Shown one piece after another: positions 25,560 to 36,615 of a DNA stretch of 64,000 nt. Under the pieces are notes generated by a model, which worked only from the letters and a program-made list of their open reading frames with translations, was not told the DNA's origin and did no database searches. The stretch spans positions 3,372,216-3,436,215 of the forward strand of contig NC_135557.1 of assembly GCF_964340395.1 (NCBI RefSeq). The letters are read 5' to 3'. The DNA comes from Glandiceps talaboti (lineage: Eukaryota; Hemichordata; Enteropneusta; Spengelidae). The translations under genes and the position numbers were made by a program. How positions within the stretch are numbered: position 1 is the stretch's first letter; every line of letters starts with the position of its first letter.

Positions 25560-26282
25560 AATGGGTAGATAACCAGCAATTTTTCTTAAATCGGATATAT
25601 TTGGTATGTATGTCAACATTACAAGCTACTTATTTGAAGAAAGTATATTTCCTGTAAAAACATGTGTTCTAGCAATCAGAAAAATGTATTAGTATGCTCC
25701 TAAGATGCTGAATAAAAAGCATAGAAGAAGATAGTTTACCCCTACCCCTACTGTCAGTATTTCAAAGTTGGGAGAAAATCATTAATAACCCACAAATATT
25801 CAATGTTAACCTACTTTTTTTGTTCAGTTCATTCAACTGAATAAACAAACACCCTTTATGGGTATCAGATGATGTTATTTAAAAAAAGAATGGAAAGTTT
25901 TTATACAATTTTGTGGAAAAAATTTCGATTTTTCAAAAATCGGCAACTTAAAGCCTCCAAAATTTTTATTTCTTGGCATATATAGGGCAAACATTATATC
26001 ATTAGAAAGGAAATTTTCTAAGCTTTCCAAATATATATTGGATAATACAGTCCGTGCTTGCATGTGTCGTATGAAAGACAATGTGTTACCCCTACCCTCA
26101 ACCTTTCGGTGCCATTCTGTGACGTACATGTAATTTGAAATCGAGGCCAAACAGGTAGTGCATCCCAAAATGTTCACTGTTAACATTTTGTTTCTCATTC
26201 AGTAGACTCCAATGAACAAAAAAATACCTATGTTGGAGGTTTGTGGGGGGGTGCACGGTAACCCCCTCTGGCCCATGGACTA
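25560..26282 (-). repeat. Foldback element, right arm
   Basis: Reverse complement of the left arm by eye over about 700 bases with scattered substitutions. It has a shorter G tract than the left arm's C tract and only one copy of the inner 110-bp repeat. Confidence 0.75.
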
Positions 26283-27490
26283 TGATGACAGGCAGAAAAA
26301 ATGGAGTTGCTGCTAGGCTAAGGCGTGATGTAAATGAATCATTAATTTCTGTACATTGTGCTGCGCATCGTTTAAGTCTTGCTAGTTCCCAGGCTGCTAG
26401 TTCTATTGATTCACTGAAGAAGTATCAGCTAGTTTTAGATAATCTGTTTTAAGTTTTTTAATGCTTCACCTGTACGTTATAATAAGCTCAGAGAAATTCA
26501 AGATGTGTTAGGTGAAATGCAGGTAACTTTGCAACAACCAACTCCAGTACGTTGGCTGTCAATACTCCAAGCAGTAGAGGCTGTATATAAGTGTTGGGAC
26601 AGTTTAGTGGCTACTTTAGAGAATGAGACTGCTGAAAAAAAAATAATTCTCATGCTAAGGGTTTATTCAATGAAATCACTAGTTTCAGTTTCCTTTCAAT
26701 AACTGCTGTACTTATGGATGTTTTACCTGTAGTATCCAGGCTGAGCAAGTTTTTTCAAAGAGAAGATATAGATTTGTCTGTAATTAAGTCCAAGGTCCAT
26801 GTTGCTTGTACTCTTCTCAATGACATATCTAACAATCCCTGTTTATTGAAGCATCTTTGTCAGTTTAGAGAAGAATGTGTTAACTTCACATACAAGGATA
26901 TTAAGTTGCGTCCATGTGGTAGAGATTTTGATATAGATGGCTTGTATCAGACCTACATTAACCAGATAGTTAGTAACTTGCATGACAGATTCCCAGAGAG
27001 TGATTTAGATCTTCTGCACTGCTTTGGTGTACTGTTAAATCCAATGTTAGTTCCTGCAGATACAGCTCAGCTTATCACATATGGTGATGATCACTTTGAT
27101 AAACTTGTAACTCACTTTGCTAGTAGACTTGATAAGGATAGAGCAGCAGATACTTTTTAGGAGTATAAATACCTGATGCATTGTCATAGGAGTTTGAATT
27201 TTAGACAGTTTTGTAAACTTTGCCACCACAGAGATGATTTTCCAGACATTTGTGAGTTAGTTTCCATTGCAATTGTCATCCCAGTATCTAGTGTTCCTTG
27301 TGAAAGAGCATTCTCATGTCAGAATAGAATCAAGACCAAACTTAGGAATAGATTTACTGTCAATCACTTATCAAGACTCATGAAGATATCCTTAGAGGGT
27401 AAACAATTGAAAGAGTTTTCATTTAATAGGGCTGAAATGAAATTTAATGTTGCAAAAGACAGAAGGAAGTATTTACCTCATGTTGTATGA

Positions 27491-29240
27491 TAACTAAATA
27501 TGTAACACAGTATGTATTGGAGAGCATGTAATTTTAGTGTGCATCATTGTACAGATACGTAACAACATATGCATTCAAAATAAATGGTATTTAATAACAT
27601 GATGATAAAGTACATGTGTATGTGTTGATTTATTATGAATGAAAGTTTATAGAGACATTTGTGTGGATATGAGTGATAATAAATGATAGTAAAATAGGAC
27701 CCCATTTGTTAAGGGACCCCATATTTTCAGCAGTGTTGGGTCCCTGGGACTCACTGGTTTCAAAGTCTAGTGCAACCCGTCTGACTAGCAACCATGACCA
27801 TTCTATTGGCAACATATAAATATAAGCGTGTTGCACATAGATAATAATGTTAGCACAACAACGTGTAATACACAAATATGTATGAGTGAAATGATCATGA
27901 AAATATCATAAACTAATGACTAAATGCGTCTATATGTATATATATGCAGGAGGCCAATGTATACATGACATGACTGTATTGATATTGGTAGGTATAGATT
28001 ATTAAGTTATGGGTAAATATGTCAGTGCTTTAGACATGCTAATGACAATAGGACCAGACACAGATTCAAATCACGTTGCATATGGCTAACAATATAGTGT
28101 AATGGATGTCAAATGATTTGAACTAATGTACATGACCATTCTCTTATTACAGATACTACAGTGTAAGTCAGTATTGCATCTAGCTTGGGTTAACATCAAA
28201 TTAGTTCTAAAGCATGTGACTTATACTTATTTGATTATTTTCTCACGTGAAAACTATTGTATGTCTAATAATGTGATATAAACACTTTTTCTTACTCTCT
28301 AATCAAAATATATAAATATGTATTTGTGTAAATCCATCAAATAACAAGATATAAACTGACTGCTTTAAGTTTCCATGAGGTCAAAAATATAGACTCATAT
28401 TAATTGTTGGAATGCAAACGTCTGAGCTATAGCTCATACATGATATGCCCCTTCATTGGGAAATTAATTATGCCAAACTATATGAAATTCGAAGCTTGCA
28501 TACTTGAAATATGCTCCATTAGGATGTTGACTAATTACTGAACATCGTTATTTATGCAAATATATCACTAATATACATAGGATGTATATACATAACACAG
28601 TGTTCGACCAATCCCGTGGCCACGATGCAATGTCCTAACCATAGGTTGTCTATCAATATAATACAGTGTTAGACCAAGGCTGTGGTCACAATGCAATGTC
28701 CTAACCACAGGATGTCTCTGACTGACGATTGGGTATTATTTCGATCGCCAATGAGTCCAATAAATACGAGTGATACTGCACGATGTTTTGTACATTTATC
28801 ACTATAATTGTATGATTAGTATAAAAAAGGTGGTCAACACAAGGCCATTGTGAAATTTGCAATTTCCTTTTGTTTTCGAGCTTGAAACAGAAACTAATTG
28901 TCTAAGACATCATGGTATTTATCAAAACTCACAATATAATACTGATATCATAAATATATACTCTTAGTGTTGATTGTAATTTCGTGTTCAGAGCGCCGTC
29001 TAAAGTTTTGATTGTAATTTCGTGTTCAAACGCGCTCTAAAGTAAACGACAAAGTGTTGTTCGGCGTACGACTCATCTTCCAATGATCAGATGTCAATTG
29101 CAGTATGATTCTAGAAATAGAGATATAAACGTAATGTAGACGAATAGATTGTATGGGTGGTATCCCCTTCTACATTGAGCATTCTTTTAACCACGTAGGA
29201 GGCCATTTAGTGGCATCAAATCAAATCATATTATTAACAG
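27491..29240. other. Gene-poor stretch with two short tandem duplications
   Basis: No gene seen. A tandem duplication around 28593-28729 has two copies built on GATGCAATGTCCTAACCA with AGTGTT.GACCA upstream. A second, around 28975-29045, has two copies of TTGATTGTAATTTCGTGTTC. Confidence 0.5.
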
Positions 29241-29884
29241 CCCTAGTCTAGAGTACTTGAATATTGTCTTAAAGCTTCGTGGTTAAAAAGCCCTAGTCTA
29301 GAGTACTTGAATATTGTCTTAAAGCTTCGTGGTTAAAAAGCCCTAGTCTAGAGTACTTGAATATTGTCTTAAGCTTCGTGGTTAAAAAGCCCTAGCCTAG
29401 AGTACTTGAATATTGTCTTAAAGCTTCATGGTTAAAAAGCCCTAGTCTAGAGTACTTGAATATTGTCTTAAAGCTTCATGGTTAAAAAGCCCTAGTCTAG
29501 AGTACTTGAATATTGTCTTAAAGCTTCGTGGTTAAAAAGCCCTAGTCTAGAGTACTTGAATATTGTCTTAAGCTTCGTGGTTAAAAAGCCCTAGTCTAGA
29601 GTACTTGAATATTGTCTTAAAGCTTCATGGTTAAAAAGCCCTAGCCTAGAGTACTTGAATATTGTCTTAAGCTTCGTGGTTAAAAAGCCCTAGTCTAGAG
29701 TACTTGAATATTGTCTTAAAGCTTCATGGTTAAAAAGCCCTAGTCTAGAGTACTTGAATATTGTCTTAAAGCTTCGTGGTTAAAAAGCCCTAGTCTAGAG
29801 TACTTGAATATTGTCTTAAAGCTTCGTGGTTAAAAAGGCCTAGTCTAGAGTACTTGAATATTGTCTTAAAGCTTCATGGTTAAA
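29241..29884. repeat. 50-bp minisatellite, about 13 copies
   Basis: The unit includes CCCTAGTCTAGAGTACTTGA, ATATTGTCTTAAAGCTTC and GTGGTTAAAAAG. Copies are 49-50 bp (one A lost in some) and alternate CTTCGTGG with CTTCATGG. Divergence is very low, suggesting recent expansion. Confidence 0.95.
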
Positions 29885-30448
29885 CAATCTCCGTTATGAA
29901 TACATTAATATGATAATATTTCATGGTCGACGTTACCAGGTGTTAACTTTAAAAATCAACATTTTTTTCAAACATTGACCTTTGCCCTTGAACTGGATCT
30001 TCAGGTTTACCTAAATTGAGAAATGTCCTACATTATCACAGACACTTGTAGTATTTTTTTAAATCGTGTCTCCATTCAGTCACACAGAAGTAATGCATTT
30101 GAGGGGGACTTCTACGAAGACTTGTTTGAATACGATAAACTGTACTAGTTGTAACTAAGACAACCACAATATCTTCACTGAAAATTGTTAATAAGATATT
30201 CTACATGTTAATCAGTGGTCAATATTATCCACAAGCAGCGGAAAAAACGGTGTTGGTCATTGAGGGTGCTGAGTTTTAATTGCGGAACCAAAATCAATTT
30301 GATTAGATTTTTTTTTTATTGTGTGTACCGCTACAAAAAAATACGTTTATACCCACATATGATGCAATTATGTTGATGGAGTACAAACAATATCAAGTTG
30401 TTGCAACAAAACATTATTGAAAAGAACAGTTGCAGCTGACATTACGTA

Positions 30449-30484
30449 CATATTTATTTATTTATTTATTTATTTATTTATTTC
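30449..30484. repeat. (TTTA)n microsatellite
   Basis: About nine tetranucleotide units followed by CAATAAAG. Confidence 0.95.
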
Positions 30485-30888
30485 AATAAAGAACTTCATG
30501 TATACAAAAATAATGTTTTGTTTTGTTCTGGTAAAAAAAGAGTTCAAATTAATATAAGTTCTTTGTATTAAAACATTGACACCTAGGTTCTGAAAACAAG
30601 CGAAGAAAGCAAAAAAAACAATGGAAAATTGTTGTTTTCATTAGAAATAAGGTGTTTCCCACAATGACCAGTCAGAGATGGTAAACATACTACATGTGTT
30701 TATCATGCCTGCAAAGGTTTTTAGATGTGTGACCCGAGACGTACATTTTGAATACTGTATCATAGTTTTCATACCTCTGAGCTGCTTTGCGGCGTATCAA
30801 AGAATAAATCGATTCTCCTATTACATATGTATTATTCACAATGAAAAAATACTACGAAAACAACACACAAAAACAGGAAACCCATCAA

Positions 30889-30939
30889 CCAAACAAACAA
30901 ACAAACAAACAAACAAACAAACAAACAAACAAACAAACA
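30889..30939. repeat. (CAAA)n microsatellite
   Basis: About 12 perfect units. Confidence 0.95.
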
Positions 30940-30989
30940 GCAACCTGTATGTCCCTAATTGTTTACCTAATCAATGACTGTACAATTCA

Positions 30990-31211
30990 TATGTCTGCCT
31001 GTCTGCCTGTCTGGCTGCCTGTCTGGTTGCCTGGCTGTCTGTCTGTCGGTTGGTCTGCCTGTCTGGTTGCCTGGCTGTCTGTCTGTCTGTTGGTCTGCCT
31101 GTCTGGTTGCCTGGCTGTCTGTCTGTCGGTCGGTCTGCCTGTCTGCCTGTCTGGCTGCCTGTCTGGTTGCCTGGCTGTCTGTCTGTCGGTTGGTCTGCCT
31201 GTCTCCCTGTC
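30990..31211. repeat. CTGT-rich minisatellite with 40-bp period
   Basis: Built from CTGT/CTGC/CTGG tetramers arranged in a higher 40-bp unit (starts near 31018, 31058, 31098 and 31158) containing GGTTGCCTGGCTGTCTGTCT. Confidence 0.9.
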
Positions 31212-31358
31212 TAACATGCATAAATTAACCTTAACCCAATATTACGACAAATTTTATGGTAATTAGGAGGAATATATTATTAATTGTTAGGACAAACATA
31301 TGCTCACTTTTTTCAGTTTTTACTTTTAGAGCTATCTTGTAACCATGGTAATGAAATG

Positions 31359-31433
31359 TTCACACACACACATACCTACATACATACATACATACATACA
31401 TACATGCATACATACATACATACATACATGCAT

Positions 31434-31472
<39 letters not shown>

Positions 31473-31477
31473 CATGC
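31359..31477. repeat. (CATA)n/(CA)n compound microsatellite
   Basis: ACAC, then TACA tetramers with three ATGC interruptions, then a (CA)n tail. Confidence 0.95.
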
Positions 31478-31770
31478 ATACATTATAGGTTACATTCAAT
31501 TTTGAATGATATATACTGAACATTTCATTAAGGAATTCCACCCAGACGTATATTTTTATCAGACAATGTTTGTTTTATTGCTGTTGGAATAGAGAATGAC
31601 TTGATGCCTGATATTTGGTTAGAAAGGCAAAATGTGTCATAATTGGTGCATTTATCCAAAATTATAGTAATGATCTAACTTACTGATATCATTATGTATA
31701 ATCATGGTTAAATTGTCTCCGTTATGAATACATTAATATGATAATTCATGGTCGAAGTTATCAGGTGTTA

Positions 31771-33277
31771 TTTAATTCAACCCCATTTAAAGCAAATTAT
31801 TGCCATTTGATATCGAGCTCGTCACTATTTACCTCATCCTTTATTTTCTAAATCTATTTATCTTTTCGACATCTTCGCCTGACCCCCTCTAATGTATATG
31901 ATGAAATAGGCAAAGCTCGCATTGAATTATTGCCCACTTAAGTTAGCCCAATGGTTAATGCATGCTGGAGATATCACATACAAAAGAATTATTCGATATC
32001 ATGAAATATTAGAGTTTAAGTTATAACCATGGTAACACAACTCAAATGTTCAACAAATGGTTTAAGTACCTGCTTTGAAGTTCTTATATACATTCAGACC
32101 AGTTTGAAAGTCACATATCAGATAATTGGCAATACAATGATAATAGTGTGGTGTGAAAGTGGTTGCAACATCATTGAAGCAACATCCGGGGGCTGATGGT
32201 GATGTGCATACACATAAAATAATACTTTTCGTGATACAGAAATAAAAGTAAAACTGACCAGTACGGCAGTGTCTTCTCACTTTGGGTATTCGTCTAGTTT
32301 ACACAAACAAAGGTAAGCCAATAAATGTCTCAATTCCGTCTCGTTCGATCCTTCAATTTGTTATTATCATTATTTTACATTTTTATATATCTTTTTACAT
32401 AATTTTCATTTGGTTTGTACCTGACTTCAGAAAATATTTAATCATAATGCTAATTATTTTAATGTATATTGATGTCGAATGATAATATCATTAAATTTAC
32501 AAAAATCCAGAAAAAAAGTGTAGGCTATCAACTCTACGCAGATCTGTTATCATGTGATGCTTCAATGGCCAAACATTCATTTGTCACTGAGACAAATTCT
32601 GCCTTGAATAGAAGAAATGGCAATGCGTGTTAATTATCAATGAAATTAGCATAATGTATGCAAAAAAAATTTAACTTCATTTCTTTGGAACCTGTAGTTT
32701 TTAAGGCAATTAGTAAATCGGTGTTCTAGTGTGTCAATGACAAACATTTCTGTCATTGACACACTAGAACACCGAATGTGTACAGTCTGTTTTATTTAAT
32801 CAAACATTATTTTCGGAAACCAAAGCCAAGAAAAATATTTGTTTTGAAATGCGATGAGGTTGTATTTTTTCTTTCATTTTCTATTTTCCATAATATTGAT
32901 CATCAGGATCGCACAGAGAAAAAGAAACTATTAGAGGCTATAAATGTTGTATTTAAAACAATAAACCTGTATGTTGAAAAGATATTTGCCTTATCATTCA
33001 CAAACAAATGACTAAAACTATACCTATATGGCAGTCTTAGTGGGAATGTGCATTACTGAAGATTAACTAATTGGAAAATAGCATGGACGCAATCAAAAAA
33101 GAACTGTCTTCTAGACTTGCGACATTAAAAAGCTTTCTGAATAATCTAGTTTTCGTACTTTTCCCATTCTCAAGGGGTTATTAAAGGTTATTAGAACTTC
33201 TTAAATCAACAAAATCGATTTCTCTTTGTTCAAAACACAAAGACTGCAAAACATTTTTTTTATTTCTATATCTACAG
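31771..33277. other. Gene-poor stretch upstream of the GPCR
   Basis: No gene recognised. The stretch contains the perfect hairpin at 32718-32775. It ends in a polypyrimidine run and CTACAG at 33277, a possible acceptor that would extend the GPCR exon 46 bases 5' of its ATG. Confidence 0.4.
32718..32775. repeat. Perfect 25-bp inverted repeat (hairpin, 8-base loop)
   Basis: 32718-32742 (TCGGTGTTCTAGTGTGTCAA and TGACA) is exactly complementary to 32751-32775, with loop AACATTTC. No other copy was noticed in the window. Confidence 0.9.
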
Positions 33278-33323
33278 ATCTGAAGCTATCGAAAGATTTA
33301 ATATTGTCATCATCTCAAACACT

Positions 33324-34301
33324 ATGCTTAACATCATCAGCTGTATCCTGACAATGTGTACGATTGTCATTGGCACTATTGGTAATACTATGGTGTGTGT
33401 AGTTGTAACAAAATGTGAAAAACTCAGAACGGCTGCCAATTTCCAACTTGTCAGCCTCGCCATTGCTGATGGTCTAGTATGCCTTTTTGCCGCACCCATC
33501 CACTTTTACAGAACACTGTCTGTACTGAGGGACAGTTTTAACTTTGAAATATTGGGAGTAGGAACTCCAGTATGTTATCTACATGTGTTTTCCAGTCGAA
33601 CTTCGATTGTGATAACCATCATGACACTGACGACGCTGAGTATTATAAGAGCTATGGGGGTCAGTCGTCGATTTAGCAAAGAAGCGATGATAATAACGAT
33701 CATTATATTAATAGCCATTAGCTATACAGTTGGCATCGGCTTTGGTCTGGTGTGGGTGATAAACGGTGAGTCATTCATGTTCTGTATGAGCACTGAACTG
33801 CCCGAGATTGGTGGTATCGAGGCAAGCAAAGGGACGACCGCTTCTTTTATTGTCAGTTCAATTGTAATAGTGATGTGTTACGGGTACATCTGTTACAAAA
33901 CAAGAAGACACCAGAATAGTGTAGCGCCTCATCTCAACACTTCTCAACAACAGAATAATGGACCTCAACGTACAGACATTGCAACGGCTAAATTATCTGC
34001 TATTCTCATCTTTGGATTTTTGGCATTCTTTCTTCCGTTTGTTGTCTACCTCCGTCTTGTTAACAATGGTACTGTTTCCCGAGATTTAACCAAGCTGTCG
34101 TTCTTTCTATCTCTCAGCTATTGCGGAAGTATGTTCAATCCGATAGCTTACTCACTCAAATCGAAACAATTTCGACAGGCGTTGATATGTTGCCGTAAAC
34201 CTGACATTGTCTCTCCTATGGTGAACACAATATCACCTCACTTGCAAACCGTAAATATTGTGGGAATGGAAAATGTGCCAGGTCCTTCTACAAGGCCATG
34301 A
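33324..34301 (+). CDS. Class A (rhodopsin-like) G protein-coupled receptor, orphan
   Basis: A 325-residue seven-helix receptor in one exon. TM1 has the GN pair (IGTIGNTMV), TM2 LAIADGLV, a Cys before TM3 (PVCYLH) pairs with ECL2 Cys (SFMFCMS), and TM7 has NPIAY followed by a helix-8-like KSKQFRQAL and a CC pair. Unusual: DRY is IRA (SIIRAMG), so only the Arg remains, and the TM6 CWxP region is FFLPF without Trp. The N-terminus is very short (about 5 residues before TM1). The frame stays open upstream to a possible acceptor at 33277 (SEAIERFNIVIISNT), so a 5' exon may add residues. The third loop is Gln/Asn-rich. The ligand cannot be inferred; it looks like a lineage-specific orphan. The next feature is a large minisatellite 370 bases downstream. 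Confidence 0.85.
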   Translation: MLNIISCILTMCTIVIGTIGNTMVCVVVTKCEKLRTAANFQLVSLAIADGLVCLFAAPIHFYRTLSVLRDSFNFEILGVGTPVCYLHVFSSRTSIVITIMTLTTLSIIRAMGVSRRFSKEAMIITIIILIAISYTVGIGFGLVWVINGESFMFCMSTELPEIGGIEASKGTTASFIVSSIVIVMCYGYICYKTRRHQNSVAPHLNTSQQQNNGPQRTDIATAKLSAILIFGFLAFFLPFVVYLRLVNNGTVSRDLTKLSFFLSLSYCGSMFNPIAYSLKSKQFRQALICCRKPDIVSPMVNTISPHLQTVNIVGMENVPGPSTRP

Positions 34302-34374
34302 AGTTTAAATTTGCATAAAATGTGGTGTTGTGATTATGATATTTAACATTGGCATACAGTATCGGTCAGGCCAG

Positions 34375-34600
34375 GTACAGGCAAGGCCAGGTACAGGCAA
34401 GGCCAGGTCAGGTAAAGACTGAATATTTGTTTTGGGATTCACTTTGACATTCGGCGTCATCTGTTTTTATTTGCAATATATTTCATGGCAAATTTGACAT
34501 TCTCTTTTATAAATGCTAATTCAACAGTGTAAGTACTCAAATGACAACCATTCATTACCAATTTTAATTACCGCTCATACGGAGCATGCACATTTCAATG
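34375..34600. repeat. Dispersed repeat, short copy
   Basis: Contains ACAGGCAAGGCCAGGTCAGG, GACTGAATAT and GGGATTCAC, matching 54751-54810 directly. Its other end (TTTATAAATGCTAATTCAAC, then CCAATTTTAATTACCGCTCA) matches 55640-55790 in reverse complement. Confidence 0.65.
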
Positions 34601-34671
34601 TGTCGTAGAGTGTGTAGTAGACATTATTGTTCATCTCTAATTATACATTTTTTTAAAATTCTATTTCTTTT

Positions 34672-36615
34672 TACTTAGAAAAGGTCACTTTACTTGATGA
34701 TGTTATTGTTACTTAGAGAAGTCACTTTACTTGATGATGTTATTGTTACTTAGAAAAGGCCACTTTACTTGATGATGTTATTGTTACTTAGAGAAAGTCA
34801 CTTTACTTGATGTTATTGTTACTTAGAGAAAGTCACTTTACTTGATGATGTTATTGTTACTTAGAGAAAGTCACTTTACTTGATGATGTTATTGCTACTT
34901 AGATAAGGTCACTTTACTTGATGTAATTGTTACTTAGAGAAAGTCACTTTACTTGATGTAATTGTTACTTAGAGAAAGCCACTTTACTTGATGATGTTAT
35001 TGCTACTTAGATAAGGTCACTTTACTTGATGTAATTGTTACTTAGAGAAAGTCACTTTACTTGATGTAATTGTTACTTAGAGAAAGCCACTTTACTTGAT
35101 GATGTTATTGTTACTTACAGAAAGTCGCTTTACTTGATGTTATTGTTACTTAGAAAAGGTCACTTTACTTGATGTTATTGTTACTTAGAAAAGGTCACTT
35201 TACTTGATGATGTTATTGTTACTTAGAGAAGTCACTTTACTTGATGATGTTATTGTTACTTAGAAAAGGTCACTTTACTTGATGTAATTGTTACTTAGAG
35301 AAAGTCACTTTACTTGATGTAATTGTTACTTAGAGAAAGCCACTTTACTTGATGCTTGATGATGTTATTGTTACTTACAGAAAGTCACTTTACTTGATGT
35401 TATTGTTACTTAGAGAAAGTCACTTTACTTGATGATGTTATTGTTACTTAGAAAAGGTCACTTTACTTGATGTTATTGTTACTTAGAGAAAGTCACTTTA
35501 CTTGATGTAATTGTTACTTAGAGAAAGTCACTTTACTTGATGTAATTGTTACTTAGAGAAAGCCACTTTACTTGATGATGTTATTGTTACTTAGAGAAAG
35601 TCACTTTACTTGATGTTATTGTTACTTAGAGAAAGTCACTTTACTTGATGATGTTATTGTTACTTAGAGAAAGTCACTTTACTTGATGATGTTATTGTTA
35701 CTTAGAGAAAGTCACTTTACTTGATGATGTTATTGTTACTTAGAAAAGGTCACTTTACTTGATGTAATTGTTACTTAGAGAAAGCCACTTTACTTGATGA
35801 TGTTATTGTTACTTAGAGAAAGTCACTTTACTTGATGTTATTGTTACTTAAAGAAAGTCACTTTACTTGATGATGTTATTGTTACTTAGAGAAAGTCACT
35901 TTACTTGATGATGTTATTGTTACTTAGAGAAAGTCACTTTACTTGATGTTATTGTTACTTAGAGAAAGTCACTTTACTTGATGTTATTGTTACTTAGAGA
36001 AAGTCACTTTACTTGATGATGTTATTGTTACTTAGAGAAAGTCACTTTACTTGATGATGTTATTGTTACTTAGAGAAAGCCACTTTACTTGATGATGTTA
36101 TTGTTACTTAGAGAAAGTCACTTTACTTGATGTTATTGTTACTTAGAGATAGTCACTTTACTTGATGATGTTATTGTTACTTAGAGAAAGTCACTTTACT
36201 TGATGATGTTATTGTTACTTAGAGAAAGTCACTTTACTTGATGTTATTGTTACTTAGAGAAAGTCACTTTACTTGATGTTATTGTTACTTAGAGAAAGTC
36301 ACTTTACTTGATGATGTTATTGTTACTTAGAGAAAGTCACTTTACTTGATGTTATTGTTACTTAGAGAAAGTCACTTTACTTGATGTTATTGTTACTTAG
36401 AGAAAGTCACTTTACTTGATGTTATTGTTACTTAGAGAAAGTCACTTTACTTGATGATGTTATTGTTACTTAGAGAAAGTCACTTTACTTGATGATGTTA
36501 TTGTTACTTAGAGAAAGTCACTTTACTTGATGATGTTATTGTTACTTAGAGAAAGTCACTTTACTTGATGATGTTATTGTTACTTAGAGAAAGTCACTTT
36601 TCTTGATGATGTTAT
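34672..36615. repeat. 35/38-bp minisatellite, about 53 copies (1.9 kb)
   Basis: The unit runs GTTACTTAGAGAAAG, TCACTTTACTTGATG, then either GATGTTATT or TTATT. Presence or absence of one GAT gives the 38- and 35-bp forms. TAGAAAAGGTC and TGTAATTGTT variants occur in blocks. Confidence 0.97.

Larger units (their letters stand above)
22668..26282. mobile_element. 3.6 kb foldback element inserted in the hAT transposase
   Basis: The left arm (22668 to about 23515) and right arm (about 25560 to 26282) are inverted copies of each other, beginning TAGTCCATGGGCCAGAGG and including a poly-C/poly-G tract, AACAAAATG near the outer end and a long shared AT-rich part. Removing 22668-26282 with one copy of a TGA target duplication (22665-22667 and 26283-26285) restores the hAT reading frame, which fixes the borders. 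The two-kb centre (23516-25559) has no transposase, so the element is non-autonomous or a fused pair of shorter elements. Each arm holds a 91-codon open frame, probably a by-product of arm identity. The superfamily is undetermined. Confidence 0.8.
22640..27490 (+). pseudogene. hAT-family transposase remnant (ZNF862/TTF-type), split by an insertion
   Basis: A hAT transposase in pieces. SSDGAAV at 22645-22667 is continued by MTGRKNGVAARLRRDV from 26283 on, with 3.6 kb of foldback DNA between. Then come ISVHCAAHRLSLASSQ, FNASPVRYNKLREIQ, PTPVRWLSILQAVEAVY, MDVLPVVSRLSKFFQ and the C-terminal dimerisation domain (IPVSSVPCERAFSCQNRIKT, then LSRLMKIS). Breaks: a frameshift near 26450, another in the A-run near 26640, and an in-frame TAG at 27158-27160. 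The N-terminal zinc finger and most of the 5' half are missing. AATAAA lies near 27580. A dead element, not a domesticated gene. Confidence 0.85.
29875..31770. repeat. Direct repeat of about 70 bp bracketing 1.8 kb
   Basis: 29875-29945 and 31703-31770 share CATGGTTAAA, CTCCGTTATGAATACATTAA, TATGATAAT and TCATGGTCGA, with few differences. The first copy is the downstream edge of the 50-bp array. The DNA between is mostly microsatellites. Confidence 0.75.

Noticed and set aside
26243-27490. An active hAT transposase or domesticated gene
   Set aside because: Two frameshifts, an in-frame TAG at 27158 and a 3.6 kb insertion break the coding region, and the N-terminal part is missing.
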